From Castor canadensis (taxonomy: Eukaryota; Chordata; Mammalia; Rodentia; Castoridae), in assembly GCF_047511655.1 (NCBI RefSeq), contig NC_133403.1, positions 15,311,014-15,375,013 on the forward strand: a DNA stretch of 64,000 bases, written 5' to 3'. Every line of letters begins with the position of its first letter. The first letter of the stretch is position 1. Shown here one piece after another: positions 34,543-45,474 of this stretch. The position numbers and the translations under genes were made by a program. Under the pieces are notes generated by a model. The model ran no database searches. It was not told the origin of the DNA and saw only the letters and a list, made by a program, of their open reading frames with translations.

Positions 34543-36524
34543 CTCTGAATGGCTGTGCAGGGCAAGGTGGTTGCAAGTATCCTTTAAACTTGTTCTGCAC
34601 CCACATAACATTGTCTGGCTAAGAGCCATTTTCCTAAATTATAGAAGCACCCTGAAGAGGGCCATTTTCTTAATGCAAAACTTCAGGTGAACCTTTGTAC
34701 TGTAGATGTGGGTTCCCTCCAGTTACTGTGTGAACTCAGGGATGCGCTAGAGATGCAGCTATGCACACATTTATCTCCTGTGCCAGGACATCAGGCCTTT
34801 GGTTGAGGCCAGAGATGGCTGACCCACACCTTTTGTGAGTATAACACGGAATTTAGAGTTCAGGGCTTTGTGTGAAAGAGATGGGTGCTGTGTTCACCAG
34901 GTCCAGGAGTCTGTGAGCATGACTGACAAATGGAGAGCTCCCTGATTGAGGAAAGGACTTTTGAGTCATACTAGGATGACCTTGATATCAGAATTTATAA
35001 ACCAATGAGTTGCATTTGTCATTAGAGGGAGTCACAGATTCTCAAGAGCATCTGTTTGGCATGAAGTCCAATTAGCCTTCAGTAGGGTGGACAGCAATGA
35101 AAAGTGAACCTACATCCAGGAAGGATTACCCAAAAACCTACTGTCAACTCAACTATTCTGTATCATCAAGGGGTGGGAGGTGCTGGGCAGACAGGGAACC
35201 TCCTAGATGACACACTGCTTGGAAAAGCTCAGCTTAAGGGCCCCTCACTGGCTGCTCAGAAAGAATTGATTGATGAATGGCAGGTACATGTACCATCTAA
35301 TCAAGGAGCCACTGGATGACCACAGTCTGCACAGTATGACATGTCAACATCCATCTCTGTATTCTGTGACTTCTGCCTTTTCCTCAGAGGACTGGATAGA
35401 GGCTGTTCTCTCCAGGGTCATGAAACCTCATGTCAGTTTGTAGGCCAAACCTTTAGAAAATTCATTGTTTGAAAGAGATTGAGATTCATGAGCATTTTCT
35501 TGGTAATTAAAATTCTGAATAGAATCTGATCTGAAGAAGAGAAAGAAGCTTCTCTAGAGCCTACCATTGAATAGAGGGGAAAATAAGTGTGTGAATGTCA
35601 GGACTGGCAGGACGCTGACAAAGGATACTCTGCAGAGGCCTCCTTAAGCCAGAACTTGGTGCTCTACCATGGGAGAAAAAGTCAGTATGTGTCTCCAAGG
35701 GACAACTCCGCAGCTCCTCTTATGGCAGGCCTACACAGTTGTCATAACACTGGGCATTCTACCTATGTCTACCTGTGATTCCTATACACCAGCCTGAAAT
35801 TATGACTTAGGACAGGTTTCTTACATTGGAATTTCACAGCCCACCCTCATTCTGTCCTAGGGTTGTCACCTCTTGGTGAGGGCAACAAGAATTGGAGGCA
35901 GCATGGGTCACACACAGAGGGAAAGCTCAGCCCCACAATCAGCAAGAACAGATGCCTGGTGCCAACATAGTCTCTGGGTCTTTCTGCTGCTGTCTGCAGT
36001 GTATGCTTCTATGTGGCTCTGGGAATAGAACCTCCCTTACCTGTAGAAAAATCCACCAACTATTGTATGCCTGTGTGTGTATAATTTCATTTGGACAGGT
36101 ATGAATGGGTTGCACTAGTTTGTGAGTTAGTTGTTGTGAGTGTCCTTGACACTCTGTTAGGATTCCTTGTGCATGAGAGAGGTTCATAAGAGTGGAAAGT
36201 TCTCTACCTGTGAACCTGGGACCAGGAGGATGACAGCAAGTTCTCTTTGTGCTAAATCCCTCCCCAGTAGCCAGGATTAGCCCTGGTCCTGAGAGATACT
36301 CTGGAGCCCTTTGTCTACTTCCAGGCACTAGTTTCCAACATTAGAGGCATCCACATACCTCCATGTTCCAGGTCTTCAAATCCTAAGCAGCTTGTCAAGC
36401 CCCTCTCCAGAAACCTCCACAGGAACCCGGTGTTATGAATGTGCATGTACATACATATGTTCATATAGAGCTTTGTGTGAGTGGATGCTTGTATGTCTAT
36501 GGACACACTGGTGATTTTCTCTGG

Positions 36525-37900
36525 ATTCCATTGTGTTACTGAGGCTTGGGTGAGATATCTTTGATTTCTTAGTTGTTTGAGAGAGTGAGTCTGGCTACAT
36601 CATTCATGCTGGACTTGAACCTGAGATGCAATTCCCTTAGCCTCCAAAGTGTGGGAATTGCAGGTGTGAACAACCATACCTGGACTGCATTTCATTCTTT
36701 GTCATTTCCCTTCTTGCAATTCTCCCTCCTCTATGTTAGTGTGTTAGTTTCATGTTGCAACCATCCTCGAGTTTAATACAGCTCATTAGGCAAGTAAAAG
36801 TGAGGACTTCCTAGGTGAGAAATAAAAGGATGATTCCTAGTGGGCAAACCAGGAGTGTGGGAAAGAAACAGAATGCCCTATGACCAATGCACAGTCAAAT
36901 AACTGGTTGGAAGGAGGGGCAAGATGTGTACCTGGCTCTGTATCCTTAAAAGTGGTGCACTGGTGTGCCAGGCCTGGATTATGACAGGATGGCAGAAGCT
37001 GTGAACCCAACTGTGTCTAGATTTCCACCTGGAGAGGACAGGTAGGTGGATCAACATACCAATGGACCTTGAACAAGTTTTTTCTGAGGTAGAGGCTCAC
37101 GTGAAGAAACCTTCACTTTAGACATTAAGGACCACAGAAATCATGGAATCCTGTTGCTCAGGCACCTTCAATCTCAAGCAGGTAGCTCATTTCACTGTAC
37201 AGCAGTCTCATTCAAGTTTCCTATTTTTCCATGTTTGAACTACTTCCTTGGTCCTCATCCATAGTGCTTGAGCCCTGAAGCAAGGAGATCCTCAAGGCAG
37301 GCACAGGGACAATTTTTTGGACCACCTTTTGCCTTTGCTGATGTTTGAGGACATCCTCTTTGTCCCCTCATTTATAGGCATCTACTGATATTACACTACT
37401 CCCAAGCAGTGCTGGATGTGCTTTTCACATTGTGAGCACTGTCTCAATAACTAGATGGCTCCCCAACTAATGGCTGTGACTTGGTAATGCCCTGCTTTGC
37501 TCTTGTCCTGAGAAGAGAGTATATACCTTGTTCTCAGTAGACACCTCATATACTGTGTTTCAGGACAAAAAGTTATGAATGCTGGAAGTTCTTGTCATGG
37601 GCCTAATCCTCTGAAGTCAGCTGCCTAGGGCTTGGCTCTTTTTTGCTTTCCCAGTCTCCTATTTAGGAGCTCTCAGCCTTGGTCTTCACTCACTGGTGGC
37701 CTCAGCAAACCACTTTCCTGATTTTTAAAGGATTTTCCGCATTCCATGGAGATTGTCATCTCAAACCTAACTGTAGCAGATCAGAGAGCTCTTAGTTTAC
37801 TGAGAATCCCAGGCCCAGTGAAATATGTGGGAAGGAGCCAGGTGGTGTCATTTTTTGCACAAATATGTATATTTGAGACCCCTACTGTGTGATGGCAAAT
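36525..37900 (+). pseudogene. RalGDS/RGL-like tandem copy 5 (3'-truncated)
   Basis: Only the 5' part of a unit is present. It starts with the shared ancient SINE (36575-36690). REM exon 1 (about 37275-37431) has KAGTGTIFW and, in another frame, LMFEDILFVPSFIGIY, then the 'gatgtgcttttcacattgtgagc' exon end that parallels the other copies. Intron sequence continues to about 37900, where a SINE replaces the rest. At least one frameshift and two stops are present in the exon. Confidence 0.75.
36575..36690 (-). repeat. Ancient B1-like SINE in array unit 5
   Basis: 'gagagagtgagtctggctac', 'gcctccaaagtgtgggaatt' and 'gcaggtgtgaacaaccatac' are the best-preserved of the shared copies. Confidence 0.75.
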
Positions 37901-37904
37901 TCAG

Positions 37905-38115
37905 GCCAAGTATGGTGTTACACACCTGTAACCCAACTGCTCAGGAAACAGAAGCAGGAGAATCTCAATTTTGAGGTCAGTCTAGGATAGTAGAACAGAA
38001 AGAAAAGCTGAAACCCAACTCATCACCTAAGCTGGAGGCATGGCTCAAACAATAGACTCCCCTGACTCAAAAGCATGAAGACCAGAGTTCAAACACTACT
38101 TCAACAAAAGCAAAA
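37905..38115 (+). repeat. Composite SINE at the right edge of the array
   Basis: 'ggccaagtatggtgttacac', 'acctgtaacccaactgctca' and an ID-type tail 'gctggaggcatggctcaaac' mark it. It marks where copy 5 homology ends. Confidence 0.88.
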
Positions 38116-38447
38116 AAATCCACAGGATGACAACAATAGCAAAACAACAAAACATGTAGAAGGCTTATCTTGGGACTACTTGAAGAAAACTGAGTGTTGC
38201 AAAGAATATTAGATAAGACTAATATTGAACATGTGCTGGTGTTCAATTTTGTGTGTATAATAATGATGTGGTTATGTAGCCAAATGCACTTAGTCCTTAG
38301 GAGATAACTTATTTAATTATTTAGGAATGTTAAACTTGGGTAAGTTAGGTTGAAAGATCAATTAGTTAATGAGATAAATACTTTATTTTACTAATTGTGC
38401 AACTTTCTGAGGGTTTGAAGTTTTTTAAAATAAAGCATCAGGGGCAA

Positions 38448-38792
38448 AAAAAGGCAGGGCAGGGAGGCACACTTCTGTAATCTCAGTTACTTGGAAGGCT
38501 CACATTCAGAGCACTATGGTTCAAAGCCAGCCCAGAAAAAAACTTATCAAGCCTCATCTCAACCAATAAGCCAGGTGTGTGGTGGTATTCTTCTCTCATC
38601 TCGGCTATATGGTAGTCATAAGGAAGATCACTGTCCTGGCTAACCTGGGAAAAATGGAGACCCTATTCAGAGAAACAACTACAGCAGAAGGACTGGGGGC
38701 ATGGCTCAAGTAATAAGAGTGCCTGCCTAGAAAGTTTAAGGCCATGAGTTTACAGCCCAGTACTGCCAAGTAAGAACTAAAAAAAAAAGAAG
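38448..38792 (+). repeat. Composite SINE, two heads plus ID tail
   Basis: 'gcacacttctgtaatctcag', 'gccaggtgtgtggtggtatt' and 'ggactgggggcatggctcaa' lie in order, ending in an A tract. Confidence 0.88.
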
Positions 38793-41700
38793 GAAAAGTT
38801 TCCAAAATAATCCCATCTATTCAAACACATTGCAGAAATGGTTTTGTGTTATTAGAATGCAAAACAGAGCAATTTTTAAGGAATAAATTATCTAAAATGG
38901 CAGTGTGCAGTGTAGACAAAGCTCAAAGCAAATGTCTGGCATAAGGAAAGGCTTAAAATATTTGGAGTGAATTCATGAGAGAAAGAGAGCTATGAAGAAG
39001 CTCCATGTGGGCAAGTAACCCAAACCCCTATGGTACTCATTATTGTTGTACCAGTGGTCCTCTTGCAGATGAAGGATGAGGACAAAGCCAGACCTTGGTT
39101 TATGGACCACTACTGTAGCTGAAGGGAACATAGTGTACAGAATATTTTAATAGGACTGCCCCTAGGGCCTACGCCTTCTGCCCTAGCAGGGTAGGAAGCT
39201 TGTGGCAAGAAGGTGAGGGTAGCAGAAGGAAAAAGCAGAAGGAGGAAGTATTAAGGTATTATGACTGTCAGCATTCTTTGCTTCTATTAATTTGTATGAC
39301 TTCTAGGAAGTGATCTACAGACACAGTGAAACATAAAATCCCTTTGTTCATCTCTGCATGGGGCTTGATTCTCATTTTTGGGGCAAGATTTTGCCTCTTG
39401 TTTTTTTCTTATACAAAAGTCAAAGTTCCCATAGAGCAAACAGAAGATCTAGGATCATCCTTTTTTTCTTAAATCATAGGTCCAGGAAGATTGTTGTTTC
39501 ATAAGCTTGAGGAGAAGTTCTGAGATATCAGCTGTGAATGAACTGATGTTTGGGACAAATTATTGAAAACTCAGCATTTCTTAAGCAGTGAGAAGCGGAA
39601 TTTCCTAACTACAGAATTAAGTTTTAGAAACACATCCATCTTCCTCTAGACAGGAAAAAAATCATGATACATTAACATCTAATTTACTTTTTTTTCTGCT
39701 GCATAAATATTACATTCTCCTCAGTATATTACTTCTTTCTCAACAAATTAAGGAAAATTTAACAACATAAACCTCTGTGTTTGCCCACCCCAGGGTCCAT
39801 CACATAATTCAGTACTGATGTTCCATCTGAGGAAGATGGACTCTTTCATAGGGAAATGGAAATCATCTTTTAATTATCTATGCTTTCTCCTTGGGTGAAA
39901 TTTTTTTTACTTATTTACACATAGGCATTGTATTCCTTTAGTGGTCTGGACAACAGCTTTCTTCACCACTGAAAATAGATTTGTTGGATAAACCTTTGGT
40001 ATACAAGCTTAGCTCAGCCTTACTTGTCTTTCATGAGTTTCATAATATTTTAGCTAGGTCAATGGCTTAAGACAGTTTTCTAACTTTTCTGCTGTAGTTA
40101 TGGGTTGATAATTGAGTGCAAAGTTTTTCTTGGCCTTTTTGGTTGAACAATATTAGAAAACTGGTCAATAAAGGTTTTGATACCTACCTTATTTTAAGAG
40201 TTGTGACATCATAACCTTTCTTTCTATGTCTCTTTCCATTTCAATCTTTCAATCCACTTCCTCACCTGTAACTTCTCTATCACCTCATTGCTATGGAGAG
40301 AAGCCAGACCTTTTTGTGTAAAATTTCTCTAACTCTTCACTACAATAGGCTTTGCAATTGTTCCAGATGCTTGAAATGCTACAGAAGGTATACAAATAAG
40401 ACTAGTGGTGAAACTCACACGTTTTCTTCAACAATAATAAGCCCCAACTGGGCAGGAATAAGTCTTGAAAACAGTTTCCTCCAGTCATTCTCAGGATTGA
40501 AAAAATTTTTTGTACTCTTATCTCACACTTATGTTCATTAATTATTGTTTTAGCAAAATATTTTGTTGCTGCTTAGAGAATGTTGACTTTTATAAAATAT
40601 ATTTTTAATTCATTCAGAAAAATTTGAATTGAGTTATATTTAATTTATTTTCTCATTGGAACACAGAGCAATATCCACTAAAACTCAGAGGAAAGCAAGG
40701 AGTCTTGGCCGTCAGTCAGTGCTCTTCTTATCTGTTTCATAGAACCCACATACAATATCGTCAACTAGGTCAAGAACTGAATTAAAAACCCATTCAACAA
40801 AGTCTTTAATAGAGCTATTTGCTGTTCAGTGGTCCTGAGCAAGAAACTTGCAATTCTCTTTTGAAAACCTTCCAAATGAGCCTGAGCACAATCACTTCTG
40901 ATAATATTTACATAAACAGTACTAGGAAGCCAAATTGTTTTTTTAAACAAAATAATTTTCTTGCTGTGTTAAGACTAGACCTAACAGAAGAGACTTAAAA
41001 TGTCTTTTATAAATGAGTTGTGTAATTCTTATGCATAGGAATTAAATATTCCTACTTTATTATGCATTTTTATTATTTGTTTATTTATTCATTTGTTAGT
41101 CCAAGAAGAGGTGGAGTTGGGCTTATCTTACTTCTTTGTTCTTAATACATTGTAGTTATATCTTCATATTCTTACTCATATGCACTCTGACCTTAAGTCT
41201 TTGTTCTAATTAAAAATGATAACAAGGAAAAATGTCCTGGTATTGTGAATCTTTCTCTTTCCTTAATTCTTTTACTAATTTCTGGTGGCCATATAAATTG
41301 CCTTACATAAATATAACATTTAGCTATGTAAAAATAAATACAAATATCTCTATTTAACAGAAGTTATATTGTTACACATGGTTAGTTCTATCTACTTGTA
41401 CATATCTGATGCATATTAATCCATCTCTCATGTTCTATGTATTCATTCCCTGGTTCTACTCCTCTCTATGATCTATAGCAATGTCACAGAGAATACTTTC
41501 AATTAATAGCCCATTAAGAACCCATTAAAACACTTTTCTTAGATGAGATCAATGAGTCATAGAACAAACATATACCTAATTATTTTGAGCATGTTCAGAG
41601 AGTTTTGAGGATGGAACTCCCACAGCAGTGGACCATTACTTGCCAAAATTTGGCATCATTTATTCTCATAATTTTTGTCACATAATAAGGTCATATGAAC

Positions 41701-43110
41701 TCTTGTTAAAAATTTCCATTTCCTTGGTTAGCAGTGACTTTGGGAATATTTTAGTATGTTTTCTGGATTCTGGAACTGGTCATTTTTAACCCCTAACCCA
41801 GGCTCCATGCCTGTTTTTTCAATTATTCTATCATTTCAATTATAACTTTTTATATGCCTTCATTATTTTCAATATTTTGATGATTTTTCTACCACAGAAT
41901 CACATCAGCAACCCTGAGTTTTGGGTTCTGAATATTCCAAGCATCTTTTATGTCACTCCCTTGTCTACTTATCTCTAATGCCTTACCCTGAGCAGACATT
42001 GTTGATTTTTCTCCATATTTTCTGTTTTCAACACCCATTTTTCATCTTCTAGTTTGGGTCTTGTCTAGAAATCCTTTGCCCAACCAATCACCAATATATT
42101 TACCTATAATTTCTTCCATTAGCTGTATTGCTACCTTCTGCCTATCTACCTATGTATAGGTATAAGGAAGGGATGCATTTGTGTACTTCTAGTGAACCAC
42201 TTTTCTCCATAATCTGATGAATTATTTCATTACTCCATTGTATTGGGGGTATGAATTTCACATGTCAGTTTTCAACACACACCCATACATCATTTTATTT
42301 TACTGGCCTATTTATTTGTTCCTGCTCCCATATGATATGAGATTTTCTTTAACTAACAAAATTAATTATTTCTTAAATGCTAGTAGGACAAGACCCTGCT
42401 CTTTCTTCTTACTTACTAAAATTCATTTACTGATTTTAAAGGAATCTCACTTTGTTACAGGTTCATGTTTGTACAATGAAGACTTAAAAATCATAATTTG
42501 TGGTGCACTTGTCTTCTTCCATGTCTAATCTCATACTCTATACTATTTCTTCCTTTTTACCTTGTTCAGGTTCACATAGGCTTTTTTTCTCCAGCATTAA
42601 AAACAAGCTATTTATCCTTGTGGAAAGTTTACCACAAGAGAGAAGGGAAAATGCTTTGAAGAAAGAAGGCATTATGTATAATTAGTTGCTCATCTCCTTC
42701 CCTTGGGATTTCAAGTCCATGACTTTGAAAGAAGTCAAGAAGTATTCATCCTCAAACAAGTAATGGAGTAGAACCTGAATGTAACTAACATAGAGGTAGC
42801 CATAGTGCAGCCTGGTGAGAATTTCCACATGTTCACAAAGGAAGAAATCAAGGGGAATTAATCAAGAACACTTAAGGAAGAATGATCCTCAGAACTTCTC
42901 TGGACAATTCCAGTTCTCCTCATGCCCAATAAATATTATTTCCATACCCTATTTGATGTAAAATCTCCAGTGTATGTGCCTTTTATGATATATGTACATG
43001 AAGACAGTTCTGAAGTAAAGAAAAAAAAACTTTTTAAACCTGCTATTTAGAGTGGAGTGTAGCTCATTATTTAATTATTACATTTTATTATTCAGTTAAT
43101 GTCCATAGAA
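38793..43110. other. Unassigned AT-rich intergenic stretch
   Basis: Over 4 kb holds neither a recognised gene nor an L1 or SINE of the types seen elsewhere. Open frames are short and motif-free. This is the longest repeat-poor interval in the window. Confidence 0.5.
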
Positions 43111-43320
43111 TCAGTAGTAAGGTCCTTTCTTTAATTTCTCATATTGGCAGCATGCTTCTTGTGTCCCTGTTTTTCTTTTCTTTTCTTCCTTGTTTAGTCT
43201 GGCTAGGCTTCTATCAAATTTGTTGATCTTTTCAAAGAAACAGTTTTTGTTTTGTTGATTTTTCCTATTGCTTTTTGTTTCCAACATATTGATTTGAGCT
43301 CTACTTTTTAGCATTTCTTT
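43111..43320 (-). mobile_element. L1 ORF2 fragment, reverse
   Basis: The minus strand from 43314 reads SRAQINMLETKSN, then NCFFEKINKFDRSLARLNKE. This is the L1 linker between endonuclease and RT (INEIE...[13 protein letters not shown] in other copies). Confidence 0.85.
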
Positions 43321-43324
43321 ACTT

Positions 43325-43503
43325 CTGCAGAGTGAGCATCTGTCTCACTAGTGGGAGTTTTGGGGGCTGGGTTTGGGTAGGACTGGGCAAATCTTGGGTC
43401 CCCAAACTCTTGGTAGTCTGACAAGAAGGCTGAGGTATTGGGCTTAACTGAACTGCCAAGAAGCCAAGGGACCTGTAGGTTGGGTCCTGAGCACTAGGTG
43501 TGT
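43325..43503 (+). repeat. Orphan intron fragment of the RalGDS-like array unit
   Basis: 'ttttgggggctgggtttggg', then 'tcttgggtccccaaactctt' and 'ggtcctgagcactaggtgtg', is collinear with the intron after the short REM exon. Compare 23090-23235 ('tttgggggctgggtttggtt', 'ggctccaaaactcctgtgat', 'attctgagcacttgattg') and 28495-28645. It lies about 5.4 kb beyond the array and between oppositely oriented L1 pieces. Confidence 0.8.
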
Positions 43504-43504
43504 G

Positions 43505-45470
43505 AAAAACAGACAATGGCAAAAATTACAGCCTCTCCAAGAAATGTTCCCAGGAAAATTGGATATATGCATGCAGAAAACTGAAACTAGTTCTGTGACT
43601 CTCACCCTACATAATATCAACTCAAAGTGGTTTAAAGACCTTAATGTAATACCTGAAATATTGAAACAAGTGCAGAAGAGTAGGGAATAGAAAGGAACTA
43701 CTAGACATAGGCAAGAACTTATTAAATAAAACATCAGTGGTTTACCAATTAAGAGAAAATACTGACAAATGGGAGGACATGAAATTAAAAAGCTTCTGCC
43801 AAACAAAAAAATGGTCACCAGATGAAAGAAGTAGTCCCAAAGAAAATCTTTCCCAGGTGCATATCTAACAAGGGATTAATAACCATAAAGTACAAGGAGC
43901 TCAAAAAACTAAACTCCTCACAAAAATCAATGATCCAATGAAGAAAGGGGCAAATGAACTGAACAGAGTTTTTTCAAAGGAAGCAGTCCAAATGACAACA
44001 AAATGAAGCTAAACATCTCTGACCTTAAGAAATACAAATCAAAACCAAATTAAGATTCCAGTTTACTCCCTTAGAATGGCTATAACAAAGAATACAAACA
44101 ACAACAAATGTTGTGGGGGGTGTGGAGAAAAAGGAGCCCTCACACACTGCTGATGGGAATGTAAATTAGTGCAAACACTATAGAAAATAGTATGGAGGCT
44201 GTTTAAAAAACTAAAAATAAAATTGCCATATGATCCAACAATACAATTCCTAGGGATATATGTGAAGGAATGTGAGTTTGGTTACAGTGAGGACATCTTC
44301 ACATCCATACTTATTGCAGCATTATTCACAATAGCCAATTATTATGGAAACAGTTGATATGCCCCAGAAGAAGGAAATTTTGTCATTTGTTGGTAAAGTC
44401 ATGGGACCAGAGAGATTCATCTTTTTTTTTTGATGGTACTGGAGTTTGATCTCAGGGCTTTATGCTTGCTAGGGAAGAACATCCTCATAAATGAAGTTAG
44501 CCAGGTGCAGAAAGCCAAAGTCCACTTGTTTTCTCTCATATGTGGAATAAAGATCAATAGAAATAAAAGCAATATTATATACACAGAAATAATATACACA
44601 GAAAAATTATGCAAAACTTGGACTTCTATAGGAGACCAAGAAAGGAGGAAAAGCTGAGAAAGATAGCAACTAATAATGAAATACATCACATCTATGTAAG
44701 AACAAGACAAAGGAAACATGCTGGAAAGCATTGACCACTGTTCTGAAAATAATGCAGAATGGGGGAAAAGGAAGAGGAAGTGCAGTGGAGGGTCTTACAT
44801 TGCCTTAAGTACTGGGCATGTACAGATATAAATACCAATGCAAAATTCCCAGTGGAAAATGAACAGACACCTAAACAATGAAGGAAAAGAATGAAAAACA
44901 GGTAATGCTAGGGGGAGGTCACTGATGGAAGAGGAAGTGTAAAACAAGGAAGTAGAGAAGGTGAATATGATTGAAGTACTCTGTATACAATGATGAATAT
45001 GGAATTTTTAACCTGTTGAAATCACTATAAGAAGAGTACTAAGGTAGAAAAGTGAAAAGCAAAGGGAATGTACCATTCAGTTTATATATATATATATACA
45101 TGGAAATGTCATAATGAAACTCCCTGTATAGGTATCATAAAGAAACAAATATCTTCTTCAAAACCAGGAGACAGGAAGGTAAAACAAGTGCTGTCTAAGG
45201 GTTGGTACAAGTGGGAGGGGAAAAGATGTAAGTAATGTGTGTGGAAGGTTGAATATTGTGGAAATATTATGTACTCAGTTATGAAAATGGAAAAATGAGA
45301 CCTATGGAAAGTATCCTAAGAATTGGGAGATTGGGGATAAAGGAGAATAATGGAGGGGTGAATTTAACTATTTTATATTGCAAACAGTTTTGTAAATGTC
45401 ACTATGTAAATCCAGTACAACAACATATTGATAAGAAAAACAAAAATAAAGCTGCATACCACGTGAAACA
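43505..45470 (+). mobile_element. L1 ORF2 C-terminal region and 3' UTR
   Basis: The frame shows ALTHC, stop, WECKLVQTL and KLPYDPTIQFLGIYVKE, the conserved L1 C-terminal block, then SEVSQVQKAKVHLFSLICGI after a SINE interruption at 44425-44475. An AT-rich 3' UTR follows. There are many stops and frameshifts. The 5' part (43505-43860) includes LLDIGKNLLNKTSVVYQLRE. Confidence 0.82.
44425..44476 (-). repeat. Short SINE piece inside the L1
   Basis: 'ttttttgatggtactggagt' and 'atgcttgctaggg' form a reverse ID-type box, cut short, that splits the L1 C-terminal coding region. Confidence 0.75.
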
Positions 45471-45474
45471 GAAT

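Larger units (their letters stand above)
31950..36525 (+). pseudogene. RalGDS/RGL-like tandem copy 4 (5'-deleted, composite)
   Basis: The ancient SINE, the upstream block and nearly all of REM exon 1 are missing. Homology resumes at about 31955 ('gtcttttcacgtgctgagca'), at the 3' edge of that exon. The short exon (32531-32611) is open: FSTFDSFCD...DDDRPENNLKK with good splice sites. REM exon 2 (33457-33652) has a two-base phase shift at its start and TGA 33484, then stays open: MYWEDFYEPSEFPCLTLIVV and HVPGSEEQHLAQHLLLQWEF. The linker exon (33905-34121) is fully open, but its donor reads GGGAGT. A second exon-like end (34482-34542: TFPPDLVA, TAG, HFMLTDA) follows and should not be in the same copy. 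RasGEF-like blocks near 35415 and 35808 are weak. The ancient SINE at 36575 begins the next unit. Confidence 0.84.

Noticed and set aside
38990-39170. Possible pseudogene or retroviral-like segment
   Set aside because: 'gaagctccatgtgggcaagt' and nearby sequence felt familiar, but I could not match a protein or repeat with confidence.
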